A stretch of 64,000 nucleotides of DNA, from positions 1 through 64,000 of the forward strand of contig JAVJVZ010000063.1 of the NCBI GenBank assembly GCA_040220855.1, read 5' to 3'. Shown in pieces: positions 26,318 to 35,412 of the stretch. Position 1 is the stretch's first letter; every line of letters starts with the position of its first letter. A program made the translations under genes and the position numbers. The notes under the pieces were generated by a model. It saw nothing but the letters and a program-made list of their open reading frames with translations, was not told where the DNA came from and searched no databases. This stretch comes from JACKNG01 sp040220855. GTDB lineage: Bacteria; Pseudomonadota; Gammaproteobacteria; Ga0077536.

Positions 26318-27571
26318 TCAGCGGCGATCACGGCGCGCCACGTCCTCGACGAGCGCGATGAAGCGCTCGGCCTGGGCGCCGCGAGAACAGGAAGCCGCAA
26401 AAGCCGGGTTCCCATACGCTCGATCACGATCGGGTGCGATCTGCGCAATCGCCTCGCGGAGCACGCCGGCAATCGCCACCGCGTCATCCAGCGGCGCGAT
26501 CCATTCTACACCGCCAGCGCGCAGGACACCGGCCGTGTCGCCGTCCGGATCGGTGAAGCCGAGGATAGGCCGCCCAGTCCGAAAATACTCGTAGGCCTTG
26601 GCCGGAATCTGGAAATTGCAGCCGGCCGACTGGAACAACAGCAGGCCGTCGGCACGGCTCATCTCGACCAGCGCCTCACGGTAGCCCACGGGCGGATCGA
26701 GAGATATGACGGCGGACAACCCGAGTTCTTCGATGAGCGGCCGATACAGCGCATCGTGCCCGGTCGCGCGCAGTGAGAACACCACCTGTCCGGGTGTCAC
26801 GATGCCCTCGTCGATCAGCCTCCGCACAGCGGCGAAGAAGCTGCGGGGATCCCGTTCCTCCGGATAGAGCACGCCCGCATGCACGAAACGCAACGGCCCG
26901 CTGCGCCGATAGCCGTCGCCGACCTCCCCAAGCGCCTCGTCGAACAGGATCTCGTCGTAGCCGTTCTCGATGACGTGGGCACGGTCCTGCAGCGCATCAC
27001 CGAAGGTCTCGCGGTAAAAGGCTAATGCACCGGGAGCGGTGAAGAGCAAGCGAGAGGCGTGCTTGACGGCGCGTTCTTCGATCCAGCGAAAGGCTCGCCA
27101 TTTGCGCGGCTCGTTCGGATAACCATCTTGCGCCATAGGATCGCGGAAATCTGCGATCCACGGGATGCCCGTTAAACGATGCAGGAAAAAGCCGATGACG
27201 TGAGCGGTCGCTATAGGATAGGTAGAGAATATAACATCTGGCCGCGATCTGACGACGCGCCAAAATCCGAGCATAGCGCCAGATATGCTCCAGGATGACC
27301 AAGGATCCGGGATCGCCAGACTCCTGAGATACCTTCCGCGCCAGGAGAGCGCTCGTGTAGTGTCGACCGCAGGCGCGCGCTCTACGCGCGTGCCTGCAGG
27401 AATCATTTGCGAGTTAGTCTCGCGGTAGTCCGGAAGAGCGTTTCTGGTAACGGTAAGCACCGTGACCTCGTGCCCTTGACGCCTCAGCTGACGAACGAAA
27501 CTCAGGGTCCTATGCACTCCGCTACTTTGTTGAATCGGAGGAAAGTGAAACGCAATCACGAGCACGTACAT
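26318..27571 (-). CDS. Glycosyltransferase, GT4-like
   Basis: 417 residues from the ATG at 27571 (MYVLVIAFHFPPIQQSSGV). A GT-B fold is shown by the N-terminal FHFPP/GVHRTLSFVRQLRRQGHEV and IPWIADFRDPM, and by the C-terminal LRFVHAGVLYPEERDP and PAKAYEYFRTGRPILGF. The frame extends to 27694, but that would overlap the upstream gene. It is the second gene of the operon. It shares the WIADFRDPM signature of many sugar transferases in exopolysaccharide clusters. Confidence 0.88.
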   Translation of the reverse strand: MYVLVIAFHFPPIQQSSGVHRTLSFVRQLRRQGHEVTVLTVTRNALPDYRETNSQMIPAGTRVERAPAVDTTRALSWRGRYLRSLAIPDPWSSWSISGAMLGFWRVVRSRPDVIFSTYPIATAHVIGFFLHRLTGIPWIADFRDPMAQDGYPNEPRKWRAFRWIEERAVKHASRLLFTAPGALAFYRETFGDALQDRAHVIENGYDEILFDEALGEVGDGYRRSGPLRFVHAGVLYPEERDPRSFFAAVRRLIDEGIVTPGQVVFSLRATGHDALYRPLIEELGLSAVISLDPPVGYREALVEMSRADGLLLFQSAGCNFQIPAKAYEYFRTGRPILGFTDPDGDTAGVLRAGGVEWIAPLDDAVAIAGVLREAIAQIAPDRDRAYGNPAFAASCSRGAQAERFIALVEDVARRDRR

Positions 27572-27621
27572 GGGGTTATCCTGGCTTATGCTTAACCGTC
27601 CAACCGGATAAGCATCTCGAC

Positions 27622-30000
27622 TTAGTCTCCGAAGCGTTCCGGCGAAGCCCATCGCTGAAGTAGCCTTTTTCCCTTGATCAACGGCGTCATCCAATGTCTC
27701 GGATCGAGCGCTTCCACTCCCCAGATGATATCCCTCGTGTCCGCCCAGTACTGCTTATAGCCGTCGTCCCCGGTGAGGAAGTCGATGCACGAAACGCGAT
27801 CTTCATCGATAAAATGCCGAATGAGCCACCCCATTAACACTGAGCCCACGGAATGTTTCTTGAACTCACGGTCGTAAGCCAGCTTGAACAAGCATGCCGA
27901 TAGACTTTCGATCAGCCATATCTGAGCTGCGACGGGCTTGCCGTTCAGAAACAACAGTCCGAGCCTCAATTTACCCTCGCGCGCCCAAGTTGTGCAGATA
28001 TCCCGAATGAAATTGGGGAAGGGTTCCCTCGTCTTCCAGCTTCGTTGATATACCGCGTCGTATGCGTCTAACGCTCCTTGGAGATCGCTCGTATCCGTCA
28101 CAAGTCGATACTCGACATCGAACATAGCAGTCAGGCGCTTAGCTTTACGAATCAGAAGGTTACGCAAGAATCCCGGCCGCCCTTCAAGATAATCAGTGAA
28201 ATGCCCGGGAACCACATTGCTGCGCCAGTTCGCATAACACTTGTATGCCCGAGCTGAGTAGCCTGCGCCTCTGAACGCTACGACCAACTGCTCAATTATC
28301 ACCGGATCTGTTCCGACCGCAGCCAATTCAATCTTGGGAAACGGACTGCGTTGGGCTATCAAGTAGCGAGGAATGCACTTCAGGAGTTCGTCTAGTTCTC
28401 CTTCATCAATGTCAATGTCGGCCAAATACGAGTACGAAGCGGCATAGAAGTTGGCGAGGTTTTTCAGTTTCCACGCGCCGAATAAGCCACTCCTCTGAAT
28501 CATCAGAGGCATCACCACCCTGTTTCCGCTCGGTCCCCTGGAAATCAGATAAATCGGATCGTCGTTTGCTCGTAGGAGGTGCTTTTCTACCGACGAGAAC
28601 CAAGCTTTGCTCGAGAACGCAGCGACGCTCCGCGCCCCCCCCGGCGCCGATAAAGTGCTCGTTGGTATATCCGCAATGGACTTCTCAATTAATATCTCTG
28701 AATCTGCTCCGGGTCCTATCAACGTTGCCGCATCGCCTTGAGAAAAGTGCGGGATAACCATGGAGGGGTATCTCCACAAAAAACGCAAGCGGGTGCGGAA
28801 AGCGCTCCCAATGCGATACAGGAGTCTAAAGAGCGCAATGCCAAATGGGAGAAGGTCATCATTGTGGAGATACGGAAACGTAACTGAACGCCCATGGAAA
28901 CTAAAGCTGCCAACTTGCCAAGCCTGTTGCAAATAGAGCAAAGGCTCACGCTCCGTATCCAGCCATACAGCTTCCCGGCTCGGTCGAATTACTTCGTCGC
29001 CTGTGCCCATGGTTTGTTGCGTAAACTCGATCAGGGGCAGTCGAACGCCGCCCGCAACGCATAGATCAACCCAGTAGTCAGATCGGCCCACTGTCGGCTC
29101 TATGACCCACAAAGTTCCGTCGCAAGCCATCTTTACTTCAAGCGATACAGGACCACTCAAGTTCAACCCATTAAAGAATCTAAGCGTCTGCTCCCGCACT
29201 TCGGGTTCCCACACGACTTCCGCTGCAGTCGTCTGCCCCATGGCGCGCGGTAGCGATGCAAGCTTTCTGCCGACAACATCGGCAACAACCCGTCCATGAT
29301 CTAAGTACATCGCACAGAAATAGAGGGCCGTATCGCCTCCTCCGATCCATCTCTGAAGCAACAATGGAAACGCGTCGGGAAATCGGCGCGCAACGTTCAA
29401 GCACTCCTGCACACTTTCTACGCGCAGCGCCTTGAAAGCCGACAGCGGCCTTACCGGCTTGATAATGGCTGGGTAAAAATCACCTTGCAGTGAGGATTCG
29501 TAAATGTCGCTTTGGGTAGCCAGCGTCACGGACTCAGGGTAGGGCAGCCCCGCAGCTCGACATCGAGCTTCAATGTTGTCTTTCGATAGGAGAGGTATAA
29601 TCCGGTCACGACAACCGCTCCAGCTAAGACGATAGCTTCTCTCTAATTGTGGCCAGTTCTCCGCGAAGAGCCGAACCATATTGTCGTTTGTCGGGAACAA
29701 GATGGGCCGCTCTGCCCAATTCTGAGATTCCTTGAGGTCTACCAGCTCTGCTATCACGGATTGGGCGTTGATATTCTCCGATGCACGCACTTCAGCAAGC
29801 CGGGTTCGAAATCCAGGCAGGCGCGGATTGCTTTCCAATGCGATGACTCGGATTCCAGCTCGTGCGAGATCCCGCACAACCGCCAGACCATGTGCGCACA
29901 GTCCGACAACGATTGCCGGAGGTGCCGACCTTCCCGGCAACTCCAGCATCGTTGGTAGGCTGGGCTCGCCCTTACTGATTCTAGATTTATCGTCCGGCAT
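27622..30000 (-). CDS. ATP-grasp / GNAT (FemAB-like) two-domain fusion
   Basis: 792 residues, the first gene of the operon. Residues about 25-400 form an ATP-grasp enzyme: VVGLCAHGLAVVRDLARAGI, PTNDNMVRLFAENWPQLE, LLSKDNIEARCRAAGLPYP, YPAIIKPVRPLSAFKAL and LEVKMACDGTLWVIEPTVGR. From about 500 an acyltransferase of the GNAT/FemAB kind follows, with YQRSWKTREPFPNFIRDI, LLFLNGKPVAAQIWLI and SVGSVLMGWLIRHFIDE. The two activities suggest ligation followed by acyl transfer, possibly of an amino acid or acyl group onto the polysaccharide. The ATG at 30000 has AAGGA 6 bases upstream; the open frame extends to 30303. Confidence 0.82.
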   Translation of the reverse strand: MPDDKSRISKGEPSLPTMLELPGRSAPPAIVVGLCAHGLAVVRDLARAGIRVIALESNPRLPGFRTRLAEVRASENINAQSVIAELVDLKESQNWAERPILFPTNDNMVRLFAENWPQLERSYRLSWSGCRDRIIPLLSKDNIEARCRAAGLPYPESVTLATQSDIYESSLQGDFYPAIIKPVRPLSAFKALRVESVQECLNVARRFPDAFPLLLQRWIGGGDTALYFCAMYLDHGRVVADVVGRKLASLPRAMGQTTAAEVVWEPEVREQTLRFFNGLNLSGPVSLEVKMACDGTLWVIEPTVGRSDYWVDLCVAGGVRLPLIEFTQQTMGTGDEVIRPSREAVWLDTEREPLLYLQQAWQVGSFSFHGRSVTFPYLHNDDLLPFGIALFRLLYRIGSAFRTRLRFLWRYPSMVIPHFSQGDAATLIGPGADSEILIEKSIADIPTSTLSAPGGARSVAAFSSKAWFSSVEKHLLRANDDPIYLISRGPSGNRVVMPLMIQRSGLFGAWKLKNLANFYAASYSYLADIDIDEGELDELLKCIPRYLIAQRSPFPKIELAAVGTDPVIIEQLVVAFRGAGYSARAYKCYANWRSNVVPGHFTDYLEGRPGFLRNLLIRKAKRLTAMFDVEYRLVTDTSDLQGALDAYDAVYQRSWKTREPFPNFIRDICTTWAREGKLRLGLLFLNGKPVAAQIWLIESLSACLFKLAYDREFKKHSVGSVLMGWLIRHFIDEDRVSCIDFLTGDDGYKQYWADTRDIIWGVEALDPRHWMTPLIKGKRLLQRWASPERFGD

Positions 30001-30559
30001 AGCGATCCTTTGGTTCAACGGCGGGGTGTGATAGCGCACGTCTTGTCGTTTCTGCCGGAGTTTTGAGGAGCGCACCAAGCGCAGAAAATATAGCGGCTGA
30101 GCAAGACGCGTCTTGAACGGATTCCGTTGGTCGCAATAAGACCATAAGGGCTCTGTTCCGCCAAACGGCACAAGGTGAGTCCACCGTGGTTCAGGGGGCA
30201 CCGCAACGTGATTGCGACATTTCCGACATCCAGGCGACGGATATCGTAGGCATGCGGGTGCCCACAAAACAGTAGCGCCGCTGCATGTGGGCTTACTGGA
30301 CAACCAGCACTACCGTCGCGTCGGCGGCCCGGTGAATCTTCAAAAAAAGGCTTTTCGAAATTTGAATACAGACGGTTCTAGGGCGTCCCGGGTTGGCCTG
30401 TGGAATGTTATATCGCTCTCCAGTAACCCGACGAGCGACGCACTCAAGTAGGTCCATTAATGACCGCGCGGCATCGGAAGCTCAGACGATTGAAACAGAT
30501 GCTCCAATAGTCCGGAACGTGGAAGGTTGCGTGCCGAGTTTCTTACACGAACTATTTGG
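30001..30559. other. Intergenic, no gene recognised
   Basis: Upstream of the ATP-grasp/GNAT operon, so its promoter should lie here; I see no certain -35/-10 pair. The rest is non-coding up to the decayed recombinase-like tail. Confidence 0.4.
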
Positions 30560-30986
30560 CGGCGACTCGAGGCTGAAGCCATCGACCGGCCGTCGCGCCG
30601 AGTGCGTTTCGACGATCCGAGAGCGCGTGACATTCCCCTGCAAGAAGGTCATAGATATGCTACTCGGCGAATGTATCGACGAGACGGGCAACGTGCCCAC
30701 GCGGATTGCAAAGAGCGAGCTCGACGAGTCGGTGACCGTTGCCGCCATAGACGCCAGGTTGGAGGCCGCGGGCCATGACGACGCGATCACCCTGCGCGTG
30801 ACCTACCTGATGTTCCTTGTCGATCTGTGCGCGCGGCTATCCAAGGTACCCGCCACGGCGGTCGGCTCCACGACACGTTGATGAACGAGCGCACGCTACG
30901 CGCCTGCTGACCGCAGCCTCTTGCTTACCGAGGCAGGCACTGTCTACCCGCTGTTCGCCACAGACGATGGGTCACGGGCCACATGA
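30560..30986 (+). pseudogene. Decayed copy of the recombinase-like C-terminal domain
   Basis: The sequence matches the last 150 or so codons of the chain-length determinant at 5248-7218, in shifting frames: LEAEAIDRPSRRVRF and DIPLQE, then LLGECIDETGN-PTRIA, TVAAIDARLEAA and LRVTYLMFLVDLCARLS, then TVYPLFATDDGSRAT before TGA. Counterparts in the first copy are LDAEAID, LLGECVDEMG, LRASYLVFLVQQGVRLS and TYPLFATGDE. At least two frameshifts and stops separate the segments. Both copies point the same way and frame the low-GC polysaccharide block. Confidence 0.8.
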
Positions 30987-31122
30987 GCGCAGCCGCCCCT
31001 GGCGGTGATGAACAGCAGCGCAGGCCCGCCGTGCTCCCCAGCATCACGGCCTGGCGCCGAACGCTGACGCAGACCTGCTATCCTGAGAGCAACCACGAAC
31101 TGGACTTTGCAGGGGAGCGACG

Positions 31123-31611
31123 ATGACCGAGACCACCAGCGCGCGCGCCGCGCGGCCCAGCGGCACACTGTTCCGATACGACACCTCGGACGTCGAGTGG
31201 GCCGACTTCTTCACGCCTGGGACGTACTATCGAATCCTCAATGTCGACCTCGCAGCACGCACGGCTGACATGCTGGTGAAATTCTCGCCGAACAGCCAGT
31301 GCATGTACCACCGCCATGTCTGTTGCACCACGACACTGGTTCTCGAGGGCGAGCTGCGCATTCGCGAGCAGATCGAAGGTGGCAGGGAAGTGATCAAGGT
31401 AAAGCCCGCCGGCAGCTACTCGCGGGGCGGCGAGAACGAAGTACACATCGAAGGCAGCGGCAACGAAGACGCCATCATCTTCTTCGGCATGCGCACCGAC
31501 GGTGACGTGATCTACGAGCTCCTGAACCCGGATCTCAGCCTGCGTCGGGCGGTCACCGTCGAGGATTTCCACCGCGACTGGCTCGAGCACTGGCCGCAGG
31601 ATTCACGCTGA
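31123..31611 (+). CDS. Cupin-fold protein
   Basis: 162 residues with one beta-barrel cupin: QCMYHRHVC and LVLEGELRI form cupin motif 1 (His residues and the Glu/Gly block), while YSRGGENEVHIEG resembles motif 2. Metal binding is plausible. Function is not decided by sequence. GGGGAG precedes the ATG by 8 bases. It is the first gene of the GC-rich right-hand part. Confidence 0.75.
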   Translation: MTETTSARAARPSGTLFRYDTSDVEWADFFTPGTYYRILNVDLAARTADMLVKFSPNSQCMYHRHVCCTTTLVLEGELRIREQIEGGREVIKVKPAGSYSRGGENEVHIEGSGNEDAIIFFGMRTDGDVIYELLNPDLSLRRAVTVEDFHRDWLEHWPQDSR

Positions 31612-31671
31612 TGCGCGCCTGGTCCGAGACCGCGCGACACATTAGCGCGACGGCTGCAATTCGCGCACCGT

Positions 31672-32154
31672 TCAATCGATGCGCGACAGTGAAAACAAGG
31701 GAATCTCGCGCGTGGTTCGCGCCTGGTAGTCCTCGTACGGCGGATACAGTGCCGTCATCAGCTGCCAGATATGCACTCTTTCCGCGCCGGACACGAGTGT
31801 GGCCCGCGCCGCGTAGACGTCGGGACCGACCTGTAGCTCGACCTCCGGCTTCGCCATGAGGTTGTGGTACCAGGCGGGGTGAACGTCGGAACCACCCTTC
31901 GAACCGACGATGATCAGGTTCTCGCCGTCTTCGCCGTAGAGCAGCGGGTGCGTGTAGCGCTTACCGCTCCGGCGTCCGATGGTCGTCATCAGGAGGCAGC
32001 GCTGCTGGCCGGCGCCGCCGAACGCGGTCGAGTCCCAGTAGTGACCGGACTTCCCGCCGGATTCCCGATACTCGCGCAAGTGATCGGTAATCCATTGCGG
32101 CACCTCCCCGGCATCCAGCGCAGCGGCAGACTCCTTGACCATCTTCGTAACCAT
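31672..32154 (-). CDS. Deazaflavin-dependent nitroreductase family protein
   Basis: 160 residues from the ATG at 32154. CLLMTTIGRRSGKRYTHPLLY, NLIIVGSKGGSDVHPAWYHN and VELQVGPDVYAARA are hallmarks of the Ddn/PF04075 split-barrel family, which in actinobacteria reduces nitro groups or quinones with F420. An LLM F420-type enzyme at the right end of the window is consistent with cofactor F420 use, although FMN users also exist in these families. Confidence 0.85.
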   Translation of the reverse strand: MVTKMVKESAAALDAGEVPQWITDHLREYRESGGKSGHYWDSTAFGGAGQQRCLLMTTIGRRSGKRYTHPLLYGEDGENLIIVGSKGGSDVHPAWYHNLMAKPEVELQVGPDVYAARATLVSGAERVHIWQLMTALYPPYEDYQARTTREIPLFSLSRID

Positions 32155-32427
32155 GCTCGGACCTCGCGCGTTCGACGTCTGCCGATGGTCGCGAATCGCG
32201 AGAAGCGGCGCAACGCCGCCTGTTACCCGAACGGGATGCCTGCTCGCCCGGTGCAGCCAGCACACTGCCCCACGCACAAGGGTTTCGACGGTCACCGCTT
32301 TCGCACCCTGCCGCGGTGCTAGGATTGTAGGGAGTAACGATGGTTAGGAGAGCCCCACCCTTGTCGCAGCGAAGTCACCGGTCGCGGGAACTGCCTGGGC
32401 GTCGGCGCGGCCCGGCGTGCCCGCCGC

Positions 32428-33267
32428 GTGTACCAACCGCACTATGGTGACCGCGCCATCCAGTCCACCATGTGGTTGCACACCTCTACTCAGCTCGAGT
32501 TCAATGCGGCCGTCGCCACCCCTTTCCTTCTGATGCTGCGGCCGCGCAGCGGCTGGCAGCAGTGGGTCGGGCGCGAACAGTACGTGCTGGCACCGAGTGT
32601 CACGGTGGTGGAGTTCACCGACATGTTCGGCAACCTGTGCCAGCGTCTGGTGGCGCCGGCCGGGCCGTTCTCGATCCGGGCGAGCGCTGACATCGAGTGT
32701 CCGGATGCATCGGACGCCGCACCCGGCGCGCCATTCGTCGATGTGCAGTTCCTGCCCGACGACGTGCTGCCCTTTCTACTGCCGTCGCGTTACTGCGAGT
32801 CCGATTGCTTCTACGAGATGGCCGCCGACCTCACGGCCGGCCACGTGCCGGGCTGGAACCAGGTGCGAGCAATCGTCGATTACGTGTCACGCACGATCCG
32901 TTACACGCCCGGCAGCGGGGCGGCGCTGCGCAGTGCCCGCGAGGTCAATGATGCGAGCGACGCCGTGTGCCGCGACATGGCCCACCTCGCGATCAGCCTG
33001 ACACGCGCGCTGTCGATCCCGGCACGCATGGTCGTCGGTTACCTCGAAACGCTGCAGCCGATGGACCTGCACGCCTGGTTCGAGGCGTTCGTGGGCGGGC
33101 GCTGGTACACCTTCGATCCGACGCAGGCCGGCCTCGACGGTGGGCGCGTCGCGATTGCCTATGGGCGCGATGCCGCGGACGTCGCACTGTTGACCCAGTT
33201 CGGCGACCCGGTCCCCCTCACCCGCATGACCGTGACTGTCCAGCGCATGGCGGCGCCGCCGTGCTGA
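32428..33267 (+). CDS. Transglutaminase-like protein
   Basis: 279 residues from a GTG; the ATG at 32470 is an alternative. An N-terminal beta domain (STQLEFNAAVATPFLLMLRP) is followed by the papain-like core with the triad Cys181 (DAVCRDMAHL), His215 (DLHAWFEAF) and Asp230 (YTFDPT). This is the bacterial transglutaminase-like/peptidase group, probably cytoplasmic since no signal peptide is seen. The gene next door encodes an LDI-like protein (126 bases to its start), but no functional link is established. Confidence 0.85.
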   Translation: MYQPHYGDRAIQSTMWLHTSTQLEFNAAVATPFLLMLRPRSGWQQWVGREQYVLAPSVTVVEFTDMFGNLCQRLVAPAGPFSIRASADIECPDASDAAPGAPFVDVQFLPDDVLPFLLPSRYCESDCFYEMAADLTAGHVPGWNQVRAIVDYVSRTIRYTPGSGAALRSAREVNDASDAVCRDMAHLAISLTRALSIPARMVVGYLETLQPMDLHAWFEAFVGGRWYTFDPTQAGLDGGRVAIAYGRDAADVALLTQFGDPVPLTRMTVTVQRMAAPPC

Positions 33268-33392
33268 GCAGGTAATGCCGCGCGCGAACGGCTAGGATTA
33301 CGGCAGGTTACATCGGCTCGCGTCTGCGCCGCGGGTGTCATACGACCACCGTGGCTCTGCCGCGGCCAGGCAGCTTTGGGAGGTTCACCAGC

Positions 33393-35333
33393 ATGTCCGT
33401 CATCGAACAAGACGTCCTCGGGCGCTTTGCCGAGGCGCCACGCGGCAGCAAGGGGCCGGTCACGGCGGCCCGCCATCGCCGCAACGCCATCGTCTACGCC
33501 GCGCTGTTCCTGCTCGGCCTCGCGCCGACCTGGTCGGGCGCGACGGCCGCATGGCAGGCCGCCGGACTCGGCCTGCTGCTGCCGGGTGGCGGCTTTCTCG
33601 CGCTTGGTGCGCCCGGCATCGCGCTGCTGGTACTGACGCTGGCGCTGTTCTGGCTGTCCTGCGTGGCCTGGTTCTGGGCCGGCATGGTGATCGCACCGCT
33701 CACCGTGTGGCTCGGCAGCGCGTTGCTCGCCGGCGCCGTCGTCGGCCCCGTCGCCTGGGCACCGGCGCCCTGGCTCGCGCCGCTCGCAGCCGGCGCCATC
33801 TTCGCCTGGTTCCAGTTCCGTGGGTTCAAGCGCCGCGCCGCCGATCAGGCCAGCTACGCGCTGCGCCAGACCTTCTTCGAGGCCTCGCGCAGCGAGGTCG
33901 CCGGGCGCGTTCAATCCGCCGCCGAGCCGGGCACGCGTGAACTCGACCTCGAGCAGCTGAAGAGCCTGCGCTATGTCTACGACCGCGCCCTGCAGCCGGT
34001 CGGCGAATATGCCGGCTACACCGTCATCGACCAGTTCCAGCCGGCGGCCCTGCGCTACCAGATCAATCACCTCGGCTTCGCGCTCGCCATCGCACAAACG
34101 CATTATGCGCCGAGCTTCACCGGCTACCTCGGCCAGGCCCAGCGCAACCTGGTCGAGACCTACCTCGATCCCAAGGTGTGGAGCTACTGGGTGCTGGAAT
34201 CGATGTGGGGGCACTTCAACTTCAGCAACTTCGACCCGGCGGCCGAAGACAACATCATGCTGACCGGCTGGTACGGCATGCACGTCAACGGCTACATGCT
34301 GGCGAGCGGCGACCGCCGCTACGGCGAGCCGGGCAGCCTCACCTTCCGCCTCAACGAGCGCACCGCCTTCGCGCACAGCTCGCACACGCTCGCCGAATCG
34401 GTGGCAGACAACCTGCGCCGCTCGGACTTCTGTCTCTACCCTTGCGAGCCGAACTGGATCTATCCCGTGTGCAACATGTACGGCATGAGCTCGCTCGCCG
34501 CGCACGACGCGGTGTTCGACTCCGACTACGTCCGCGAGCTCCTGCCACGCTGGCTGAGCCAGCTCGAGCGCGAGTTCACCGACGGCAAGGGCTCGATCAT
34601 CGGCTTGCGTTCGCAGTGGACCGGCCTCGAGATCCCCTTCTATGCGGGCGAAGCCGGTTTCGCGTTCTTCGCCAACGTGTTCTCGCCCGCGCTCGCCCAG
34701 CGCCTGTGGGCGGTGGGACGCAAAGAACTCGCCTTCTGTATCGCCGAGGGTACCGCAGGGCGGCCACGCCTGAGCATTCCGGCGGAGGCGATGAGCTTCA
34801 TCGACACCATCGATCCCGGAAACTACCGCAAGGGTGTCCTGTTCCCCTACGCCGCGGTCGCCATCTGCGGGCGCGAGTTCGGTGACGATGACCTCGCCGG
34901 CGCCGCGCTGCAATCGATGGACGAGGACTGCGGGCGCATCGAGCAGGACGGCGTCGTCTCCTACACGCGGGCCTCCTGCCTGGCCAACGTGTGGGCGGTC
35001 GAAGGCAAGCTGCTCGGTACCGGCGACTTCCGCAATACCTTTGTCAAGGGCGCGCCGGAGGCCGCACTGCGCGGTCCGGCACTCGCCGAGGCGAGCTATC
35101 CGGAGGTGCTGGTGGCGAAGGCCTGCGGTGACGGCGCGGCGCTCGACCTCGTGCTCTACCCGGGCCGCGCCGATGGGCCGCAGGCGCTCGGCTTCGCGCG
35201 CCTGGTGCCGGGTCGCAGCTATGCCGTCGACGGCGCCGTCGAGACCACGCTGACGGCTGACGCCGACGGAACGGCCCGGCTGAGCGTGCCGCTCGCCGGC
35301 CGCACGGTGCTGCGCCTGCGCCCGCGCGACTGA
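33393..35333 (+). CDS. Membrane-anchored linalool dehydratase/isomerase-domain protein
   Basis: 646 residues. Residues about 30-155 hold several hydrophobic segments, unlike the classic soluble enzyme. Residues about 200-480 match the linalool dehydratase/isomerase fold (PF18566-like): QPAALRYQINHLGFALA, KVWSYWVLESMWGHFN, DNIMLTGWYGMHVNGYML and FCLYPCEPNWIYPVCNMYG. This Cys-rich block corresponds to the region carrying two catalytic cysteines in the known enzyme. Substrate is unknown; a terpenoid or another allylic alcohol is only suggested. A GGGAGG site lies 9 bases before the ATG at 33393. Confidence 0.75.
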   Translation: MSVIEQDVLGRFAEAPRGSKGPVTAARHRRNAIVYAALFLLGLAPTWSGATAAWQAAGLGLLLPGGGFLALGAPGIALLVLTLALFWLSCVAWFWAGMVIAPLTVWLGSALLAGAVVGPVAWAPAPWLAPLAAGAIFAWFQFRGFKRRAADQASYALRQTFFEASRSEVAGRVQSAAEPGTRELDLEQLKSLRYVYDRALQPVGEYAGYTVIDQFQPAALRYQINHLGFALAIAQTHYAPSFTGYLGQAQRNLVETYLDPKVWSYWVLESMWGHFNFSNFDPAAEDNIMLTGWYGMHVNGYMLASGDRRYGEPGSLTFRLNERTAFAHSSHTLAESVADNLRRSDFCLYPCEPNWIYPVCNMYGMSSLAAHDAVFDSDYVRELLPRWLSQLEREFTDGKGSIIGLRSQWTGLEIPFYAGEAGFAFFANVFSPALAQRLWAVGRKELAFCIAEGTAGRPRLSIPAEAMSFIDTIDPGNYRKGVLFPYAAVAICGREFGDDDLAGAALQSMDEDCGRIEQDGVVSYTRASCLANVWAVEGKLLGTGDFRNTFVKGAPEAALRGPALAEASYPEVLVAKACGDGAALDLVLYPGRADGPQALGFARLVPGRSYAVDGAVETTLTADADGTARLSVPLAGRTVLRLRPRD

Positions 35334-35412
35334 GGCGCCACAGCCTGACCGTGGTCCCGGTCGGCCCCAGCAGTCGTACGGGACGGTGTCGCCGCCTTGT
35401 CAGAGTTTGCCG

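Noticed and set aside
33159..34913. 584-codon antisense frame over the LDI-like gene
   Set aside because: High-GC antisense frame without domains; the sense strand has clear family motifs and a ribosome site.
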